A DNA stretch of 64,000 nucleotides from Corticium candelabrum (taxonomy: Eukaryota; Porifera; Homoscleromorpha; Homosclerophorida; Plakinidae): contig NC_085089.1 in NCBI RefSeq assembly GCF_963422355.1, positions 2,198,456 through 2,262,455 on the forward strand. Reading direction: 5' to 3'. The stretch's first letter is position 1. The number at the start of each line of letters is the position of its first letter. The position numbers were made by a program, and so were the translations under genes. The notes under the pieces are model-generated. The model ran no database searches. It was not told the origin of the DNA and worked only from the letters and a program-made list of their open reading frames with translations. Shown piece after piece: positions 15,001 through 24,818 of the stretch.

Positions 15001-18000
15001 CGACAGCTGCGACGCGCGAATGCGCTGTCAGTCGGGACCGTGCGCCGTCAGCACGTCGGATTGGGCCGGGCAGTACGCAGAAACGAGCGACGCGCCGGCC
15101 ACCTGGCCTCCGCGCTGCGATGCGCGGCAGTGCTGCTGTGCGGCGGCGGCCACCGTCTCCGGCAGCGGATCGGCGCTGACACTGACCTACAAGCCGGTAG
15201 CCGGCGCCAGCGGATGTCCGAGCAACGGGGCCAACGTGACGATGAGCTGCCGCGTACGAGGCGACCTCTACATGACATGCGGCGACGTCAGCAGCGGCGT
15301 CCTGATAAGGAAACGGGGCAGCGGCCCCGTCACTTACGTCATCGCTCATCGGGACGCCTGCAACAGCGAGTTCGAGTGCATGGGCGGAGGCTGCAGCAGC
15401 AAGGGAGTCTTCACGGGACGCTACCGGGCCGTCGGCGTGACGGGCACTCCTCGGCCCACCACCGTATCCGCCACGTCAGCGACGACCGTTTCCGGCTGCG
15501 ATGCCAGCACGTGCTGCTGCGTCAAGAGCGCCACTGCCACGCAGTCGGGCAACGAAGTCAGCGTGCAAGTCAGCCAGTCCGGTTCGCAATGCGGCGCTCA
15601 TACGGCGGCGACGGTCACGTGTCACGTGGAGAGCGACACGGTCTGCATCGAGTCCGGCGACAATCCCAGCTTCGCCGTCTACAAGAGCGGCGCAATCGCC
15701 TACGTAGTCAAAGACCTGGACGACGACAGCTGCGACGCGCGAATGCGCTGTCAGTCGGGACCGTGCGCCGTCAGCACGTCGGATTGGGCCGGGCAGTACG
15801 CAGAAACGAGCGACGCGCCGGCCACCTGGCCTCCGCGCTGCGATGCGCGGCAGTGCTGCTGTGCGGCGGCGGCCACCGTCTCCGGCAGCGGATCGGCGCT
15901 GACACTGACCTACAAGCCGGTAGCCGGCGCCAGCGGATGTCCGAGCAACGGGGCCAACGTGACGATGAGCTGCCGCGTACGAGGCGACCTCTACATGACA
16001 TGCGGCGACGTCAGCAGCGGCGTCCTGATAAGGAAACGGGGCAGCGGCCCCGTCACTTACGTCATCGCTCATCGGGACGCCTGCAACAGCGAGTTCGAGT
16101 GCATGGGCGGAGGCTGCAGCAGCAAGGGAGTCTTCACGGGACGCTACCGGGCCGTCGGCGTGACGGGCACTCCTCGGCCCACCACCGTATCCGCCACGTC
16201 AGCGACGACCGTTTCCGGCTGCGATGCCAGCACGTGCTGCTGCGTCAAGAGCGCCACTGCCACGCAGTCGGGCAACGAAGTCAGCGTGCAAGTCAGCCAG
16301 TCCGGTTCGCAATGCGGCGCTCATACGGCGGCGACGGTCACGTGTCACGTGGAGAGCGACACGGTCTGCATCGAGTCCGGCGACAATCCCAGCTTCGCCG
16401 TCTACAAGAGCGGCGCAATCGCCTACGTAGTCAAAGACCTGGACGACGACAGCTGCGACGCGCGAATGCGCTGTCAGTCGGGTCCGTGCGCCGTCAGCAC
16501 GTCGGATTGGGCCGGGCAGTACGCAGAAACGAGCGACGCGCCGGCCACCTGGCCTCCGCGCTGCGATGCGCGGCAGTGCTGCTGTGCGGCGGCGGCCACC
16601 GTCTCCGGCAGCGGATCGGCGCTGACACTGACCTACAAGCCGGTAGCCGGCGCCAGCGGATGTCCGAGCAACGGGGCCAACGTGACGATGAGCTGCCGCG
16701 TACGAGGCGACCTCTACATGACATGCGGCGACGTCAGCAGCGGCGTCCTGATAAGGAAACGGGGCAGCGGCCCCGTCACTTACGTCATCGCTCATCGGGA
16801 CGCCTGCAACAGCGAGTTCGAGTGCATGGGCGGAGGCTGCAGCAGCAAGGGAGTCTTCACGGGACGCTACCGGGCCGTCGGCGTGACGGGCACTCCTCGG
16901 CCCACCACCGTATCCGCCACGTCAGCGACGACCGTTTCCGGCTGCGATGCCAGCACGTGCTGCTGCGTCAAGAGCGCCACTGCCACGCAGTCGGGCAACG
17001 AAGTCAGCGTGCAAGTCAGCCAGTCCGGTTCGCAATGCGGCGCTCATACGGCGGCGACGGTCACGTGTCACGTGGAGAGCGACACGGTCTGCATCGAGTC
17101 CGGCGACAATCCCAGCTTCGCCGTCTACAAGAGCGGCGCAATCGCCTACGTAGTCAAAGACCTGGACGACGACAGCTGCGACGCGCGAATGCGCTGTCAG
17201 TCGGGACCGTGCGCCGTCAGCACGTCGGATTGGGCCGGGCAGTACGCAGAAACGAGCGACGCGCCGGCCACCTGGCCTCCGCGCTGCGATGCGCGGCAGT
17301 GCTGCTGTGCGGCGGCGGCCACCGTCTCCGGCAGCGGATCGGCGCTGACACTGACCTACAAGCCGGTAGCCGGCGCCAGCGGATGTCCGAGCAACGGGGC
17401 CAACGTGACGATGAGCTGCCGCGTACGAGGCGACCTCTACATGACATGCGGCGACGTCAGCAGCGGCGTCCTGATAAGGAAACGGGGCAGCGGCCCCGTC
17501 ACTTACGTCATCGCTCATCGGGACGCCTGCAACAGCGAGTTCGAGTGCATGGGCGGAGGCTGCAGCAGCAAGGGAGTCTTCACGGGACGCTACCGGGCCG
17601 TCGGCGTGACGGGCACTCCTCGGCCCACCACCGTATCCGCCACGTCAGCGACGACCGTTTCCGGCTGCGATGCCAGCACGTGCTGCTGCGTCAAGAGCGC
17701 CACTGCCACGCAGTCGGGCAACGAAGTCAGCGTGCAAGTCAGCCAGTCCGGTTCGCAATGCGGCGCTCATACGGCGGCGACGGTCACGTGTCACGTGGAG
17801 AGCGACACGGTCTGCATCGAGTCCGGCGACAATCCCAGCTTCGCCGTCTACAAGAGCGGCGCAATCGCCTACGTAGTCAAAGACCTGGACGACGACAGCT
17901 GCGACGCGCGAATGCGCTGTCAGTCGGGTCCGTGCGCCGTCAGCACGTCGGATTGGGCCGGGCAGTACGCAGAAACGAGCGACGCGCCGGCCACCTGGCC

Positions 18001-21000
18001 TCCGCGCTGCGATGCGCGGCAGTGCTGCTGTGCGGCGGCGGCCACCGTCTCCGGCAGCGGATCGGCGCTGACACTGACCTACAAGCCGGTAGCCGGCGCC
18101 AGCGGATGTCCGAGCAACGGGGCCAACGTGACGATGAGCTGCCGCGTACGAGGCGACCTCTACATGACATGCGGCGACGTCAGCAGCGGCGTCCTGATAA
18201 GGAAACGGGGCAGCGGCCCCGTCACTTACGTCATCGCTCATCGGGACGCCTGCAACAGCGAGTTCGAGTGCATGGGCGGAGGCTGCAGCAGCAAGGGAGT
18301 CTTCACGGGACGCTACCGGGCCGTCGGCGTGACGGGCACTCCTCGGCCCACCACCGTATCCGCCACGTCAGCGACGACCGTTTCCGGCTGCGATGCCAGC
18401 ACGTGCTGCTGCGTCAAGAGCGCCACTGCCACGCAGTCGGGCAACGAAGTCAGCGTGCAAGTCAGCCAGTCCGGTTCGCAATGCGGCGCTCATACGGCGG
18501 CGACGGTCACGTGTCACGTGGAGAGCGACACGGTCTGCATCGAGTCCGGCGACAATCCCAGCTTCGCCGTCTACAAGAGCGGCGCAATCGCCTACGTAGT
18601 CAAAGACCTGGACGACGACAGCTGCGACGCGCGAATGCGCTGTCAGTCGGGTCCGTGCGCCGTCAGCACGTCGGATTGGGCCGGGCAGTACGCAGAAACG
18701 AGCGACGCGCCGGCCACCTGGCCTCCGCGCTGCGATGCGCGGCAGTGCTGCTGTGCGGCGGCGGCCACCGTCTCCGGCAGCGGATCGGCGCTGACACTGA
18801 CCTACAAGCCGGTAGCCGGCGCCAGCGGATGTCCGAGCAACGGGGCCAACGTGACGATGAGCTGCCGCGTACGAGGCGACCTCTACATGACATGCGGCGA
18901 CGTCAGCAGCGGCGTCCTGATAAGGAAACGGGGCAGCGGCCCCGTCACTTACGTCATCGCTCATCGGGACGCCTGCAACAGCGAGTTCGAGTGCATGGGC
19001 GGAGGCTGCAGCAGCAAGGGAGTCTTCACGGGACGCTACCGGGCCGTCGGCGTGACGGGCACTCCTCGGCCCACCACCGTATCCGCCACGTCAGCGACGA
19101 CCGTTTCCGGCTGCGATGCCAGCACGTGCTGCTGCGTCAAGAGCGCCACTGCCACGCAGTCGGGCAACGAAGTCAGCGTGCAAGTCAGCCAGTCCGGTTC
19201 GCAATGCGGCGCTCATACGGCGGCGACGGTCACGTGTCACGTGGAGAGCGACACGGTCTGCATCGAGTCCGGCGACAATCCCAGCTTCGCCGTCTACAAG
19301 AGCGGCGCAATCGCCTACGTAGTCAAAGACCTGGACGACGACAGCTGCGACGCGCGAATGCGCTGTCAGTCGGGACCGTGCGCCGTCAGCACGTCGGATT
19401 GGGCCGGGCAGTACGCAGAAACGAGCGACGCGCCGGCCACCTGGCCTCCGCGCTGCGATGCGCGGCAGTGCTGCTGTGCGGCGGCGGCCACCGTCTCCGG
19501 CAGCGGATCGGCGCTGACACTGACCTACAAGCCGGTAGCCGGCGCCAGCGGATGTCCGAGCAACGGGGCCAACGTGACGATGAGCTGCCGCGTACGAGGC
19601 GACCTCTACATGACATGCGGCGACGTCAGCAGCGGCGTCCTGATAAGGAAACGGGGCAGCGGCCCCGTCACTTACGTCATCGCTCATCGGGACGCCTGCA
19701 ACAGCGAGTTCGAGTGCATGGGCGGAGGCTGCAGCAGCAAGGGAGTCTTCACGGGACGCTACCGGGCCGTCGGCGTGACGGGCACTCCTCGGCCCACCAC
19801 CGTATCCGCCACGTCAGCGACGACCGTTTCCGGCTGCGATGCCAGCACGTGCTGCTGCGTCAAGAGCGCCACTGCCACGCAGTCGGGCAACGAAGTCAGC
19901 GTGCAAGTCAGCCAGTCCGGTTCGCAATGCGGCGCTCATACGGCGGCGACGGTCACGTGTCACGTGGAGAGCGACACGGTCTGCATCGAGTCCGGCGACA
20001 ATCCCAGCTTCGCCGTCTACAAGAGCGGCGCAATCGCCTACGTAGTCAAAGACCTGGACGACGACAGCTGCGACGCGCGAATGCGCTGTCAGTCGGGACC
20101 GTGCGCCGTCAGCACGTCGGATTGGGCCGGGCAGTACGCAGAAACGAGCGACGCGCCGGCCACCTGGCCTCCGCGCTGCGATGCGCGGCAGTGCTGCTGT
20201 GCGGCGGCGGCCACCGTCTCCGGCAGCGGATCGGCGCTGACACTGACCTACAAGCCGGTAGCCGGCGCCAGCGGATGTCCGAGCAACGGGGCCAACGTGA
20301 CGATGAGCTGCCGCGTACGAGGCGACCTCTACATGACATGCGGCGACGTCAGCAGCGGCGTCCTGATAAGGAAACGGGGCAGCGGCCCCGTCACTTACGT
20401 CATCGCTCATCGGGACGCCTGCAACAGCGAGTTCGAGTGCATGGGCGGAGGCTGCAGCAGCAAGGGAGTCTTCACGGGACGCTACCGGGCCGTCGGCGTG
20501 ACGGGCACTCCTCGGCCCACCACCGTATCCGCCACGTCAGCGACGACCGTTTCCGGCTGCGATGCCAGCACGTGCTGCTGCGTCAAGAGCGCCACTGCCA
20601 CGCAGTCGGGCAACGAAGTCAGCGTGCAAGTCAGCCAGTCCGGTTCGCAATGCGGCGCTCATACGGCGGCGACGGTCACGTGTCACGTGGAGAGCGACAC
20701 GGTCTGCATCGAGTCCGGCGACAATCCCAGCTTCGCCGTCTACAAGAGCGGCGCAATCGCCTACGTAGTCAAAGACCTGGACGACGACAGCTGCGACGCG
20801 CGAATGCGCTGTCAGTCGGGACCGTGCGCCGTCAGCACGTCGGATTGGGCCGGGCAGTACGCAGAAACGAGCGACGCGCCGGCCACCTGGCCTCCGCGCT
20901 GCGATGCGCGGCAGTGCTGCTGTGCGGCGGCGGCCACCGTCTCCGGCAGCGGATCGGCGCTGACACTGACCTACAAGCCGGTAGCCGGCGCCAGCGGATG

Positions 21001-24000
21001 TCCGAGCAACGGGGCCAACGTGACGATGAGCTGCCGCGTACGAGGCGACCTCTACATGACATGCGGCGACGTCAGCAGCGGCGTCCTGATAAGGAAACGG
21101 GGCAGCGGCCCCGTCACTTACGTCATCGCTCATCGGGACGCCTGCAACAGCGAGTTCGAGTGCATGGGCGGAGGCTGCAGCAGCAAGGGAGTCTTCACGG
21201 GACGCTACCGGGCCGTCGGCGTGACGGGCACTCCTCGGCCCACCACCGTATCCGCCACGTCAGCGACGACCGTTTCCGGCTGCGATGCCAGCACGTGCTG
21301 CTGCGTCAAGAGCGCCACTGCCACGCAGTCGGGCAACGAAGTCAGCGTGCAAGTCAGCCAGTCCGGTTCGCAATGCGGCGCTCATACGGCGGCGACGGTC
21401 ACGTGTCACGTGGAGAGCGACACGGTCTGCATCGAGTCCGGCGACAATCCCAGCTTCGCCGTCTACAAGAGCGGCGCAATCGCCTACGTAGTCAAAGACC
21501 TGGACGACGACAGCTGCGACGCGCGAATGCGCTGTCAGTCGGGACCGTGCGCCGTCAGCACGTCGGATTGGGCCGGGCAGTACGCAGAAACGAGCGACGC
21601 GCCGGCCACCTGGCCTCCGCGCTGCGATGCGCGGCAGTGCTGCTGTGCGGCGGCGGCCACCGTCTCCGGCAGCGGATCGGCGCTGACACTGACCTACAAG
21701 CCGGTAGCCGGCGCCAGCGGATGTCCGAGCAACGGGGCCAACGTGACGATGAGCTGCCGCGTACGAGGCGACCTCTACATGACATGCGGCGACGTCAGCA
21801 GCGGCGTCCTGATAAGGAAACGGGGCAGCGGCCCCGTCACTTACGTCATCGCTCATCGGGACGCCTGCAACAGCGAGTTCGAGTGCATGGGCGGAGGCTG
21901 CAGCAGCAAGGGAGTCTTCACGGGACGCTACCGGGCCGTCGGCGTGACGGGCACTCCTCGGCCCACCACCGTATCCGCCACGTCAGCGACGACCGTTTCC
22001 GGCTGCGATGCCAGCACGTGCTGCTGCGTCAAGAGCGCCACTGCCACGCAGTCGGGCAACGAAGTCAGCGTGCAAGTCAGCCAGTCCGGTTCGCAATGCG
22101 GCGCTCATACGGCGGCGACGGTCACGTGTCACGTGGAGAGCGACACGGTCTGCATCGAGTCCGGCGACAATCCCAGCTTCGCCGTCTACAAGAGCGGCGC
22201 AATCGCCTACGTAGTCAAAGACCTGGACGACGACAGCTGCGACGCGCGAATGCGCTGTCAGTCGGGACCGTGCGCCGTCAGCACGTCGGATTGGGCCGGG
22301 CAGTACGCAGAAACGAGCGACGCGCCGGCCACCTGGCCTCCGCGCTGCGATGCGCGGCAGTGCTGCTGTGCGGCGGCGGCCACCGTCTCCGGCAGCGGAT
22401 CGGCGCTGACACTGACCTACAAGCCGGTAGCCGGCGCCAGCGGATGTCCGAGCAACGGGGCCAACGTGACGATGAGCTGCCGCGTACGAGGCGACCTCTA
22501 CATGACATGCGGCGACGTCAGCAGCGGCGTCCTGATAAGGAAACGGGGCAGCGGCCCCGTCACTTACGTCATCGCTCATCGGGACGCCTGCAACAGCGAG
22601 TTCGAGTGCATGGGCGGAGGCTGCAGCAGCAAGGGAGTCTTCACGGGACGCTACCGGGCCGTCGGCGTGACGGGCACTCCTCGGCCCACCACCGTATCCG
22701 CCACGTCAGCGACGACCGTTTCCGGCTGCGATGCCAGCACGTGCTGCTGCGTCAAGAGCGCCACTGCCACGCAGTCGGGCAACGAAGTCAGCGTGCAAGT
22801 CAGCCAGTCCGGTTCGCAATGCGGCGCTCATACGGCGGCGACGGTCACGTGTCACGTGGAGAGCGACACGGTCTGCATCGAGTCCGGCGACAATCCCAGC
22901 TTCGCCGTCTACAAGAGCGGCGCAATCGCCTACGTAGTCAAAGACCTGGACGACGACAGCTGCGACGCGCGAATGCGCTGTCAGTCGGGACCGTGCGCCG
23001 TCAGCACGTCGGATTGGGCCGGGCAGTACGCAGAAACGAGCGACGCGCCGGCCACCTGGCCTCCGCGCTGCGATGCGCGGCAGTGCTGCTGTGCGGCGGC
23101 GGCCACCGTCTCCGGCAGCGGATCGGCGCTGACACTGACCTACAAGCCGGTAGCCGGCGCCAGCGGATGTCCGAGCAACGGGGCCAACGTGACGATGAGC
23201 TGCCGCGTACGAGGCGACCTCTACATGACATGCGGCGACGTCAGCAGCGGCGTCCTGATAAGGAAACGGGGCAGCGGCCCCGTCACTTACGTCATCGCTC
23301 ATCGGGACGCCTGCAACAGCGAGTTCGAGTGCATGGGCGGAGGCTGCAGCAGCAAGGGAGTCTTCACGGGACGCTACCGGGCCGTCGGCGTGACGGGCAC
23401 TCCTCGGCCCACCACCGTATCCGCCACGTCAGCGACGACCGTTTCCGGCTGCGATGCCAGCACGTGCTGCTGCGTCAAGAGCGCCACTGCCACGCAGTCG
23501 GGCAACGAAGTCAGCGTGCAAGTCAGCCAGTCCGGTTCGCAATGCGGCGCTCATACGGCGGCGACGGTCACGTGTCACGTGGAGAGCGACACGGTCTGCA
23601 TCGAGTCCGGCGACAATCCCAGCTTCGCCGTCTACAAGAGCGGCGCAATCGCCTACGTAGTCAAAGACCTGGACGACGACAGCTGCGACGCGCGAATGCG
23701 CTGTCAGTCGGGACCGTGCGCCGTCAGCACGTCGGATTGGGCCGGGCAGTACGCAGAAACGAGCGACGCGCCGGCCACCTGGCCTCCGCGCTGCGATGCG
23801 CGGCAGTGCTGCTGTGCGGCGGCGGCCACCGTCTCCGGCAGCGGATCGGCGCTGACACTGACCTACAAGCCGGTAGCCGGCGCCAGCGGATGTCCGAGCA
23901 ACGGGGCCAACGTGACGATGAGCTGCCGCGTACGAGGCGACCTCTACATGACATGCGGCGACGTCAGCAGCGGCGTCCTGATAAGGAAACGGGGCAGCGG

Positions 24001-24818
24001 CCCCGTCACTTACGTCATCGCTCATCGGGACGCCTGCAACAGCGAGTTCGAGTGCATGGGCGGAGGCTGCAGCAGCAAGGGAGTCTTCACGGGACGCTAC
24101 CGGGCCGTCGGCGTGACGGGCACTCCTCGGCCCACCACCGTATCCGCCACGTCAGCGACGACCGTTTCCGGCTGCGATGCCAGCACGTGCTGCTGCGTCA
24201 AGAGCGCCACTGCCACGCAGTCGGGCAACGAAGTCAGCGTGCAAGTCAGCCAGTCCGGTTCGCAATGCGGCGCTCATACGGCGGCGACGGTCACGTGTCA
24301 CGTGGAGAGCGACACGGTCTGCATCGAGTCCGGCGACAATCCCAGCTTCGCCGTCTACAAGAGCGGCGCAATCGCCTACGTAGTCAAAGACCTGGACGAC
24401 GACAGCTGCGACGCGCGAATGCGCTGTCAGTCGGGACCGTGCGCCGTCAGCACGTCGGATTGGGCCGGGCAGTACGCAGAAACGAGCGACGCGCCGGCCA
24501 CCTGGCCTCCGCGCTGCGATGCGCGGCAGTGCTGCTGTGCGGCGGCGGCCACCGTCTCCGGCAGCGGATCGGCGCTGACACTGACCTACAAGCCGGTAGC
24601 CGGCGCCAGCGGATGTCCGAGCAACGGGGCCAACGTGACGATGAGCTGCCGCGTACGAGGCGACCTCTACATGACATGCGGCGACGTCAGCAGCGGCGTC
24701 CTGATAAGGAAACGGGGCAGCGGCCCCGTCACTTACGTCATCGCTCATCGGGACGCCTGCAACAGCGAGTTCGAGTGCATGGGCGGAGGCTGCAGCAGCA
24801 AGGGAGTCTTCACGGGAC
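1..24818 (+). repeat. 723-bp coding tandem array, about 34.3 copies
   Basis: The period is exactly 723 bp (3 x 241), so every frame is preserved from copy to copy. The copies look identical except at position 577 + 723k, which is t or a (GGT/GGA, both Gly in the coding frame). The identity ends at 24818, where the unique 3' end of the gene begins. The unit is G+C-rich (about two thirds G+C in the lines I counted) and rich in CpG, unlike the A+T-rich sequence after it. The high identity implies recent amplification or continuing homogenisation by unequal exchange or gene conversion. Copy number may also be affected by assembly. Confidence 0.97.
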
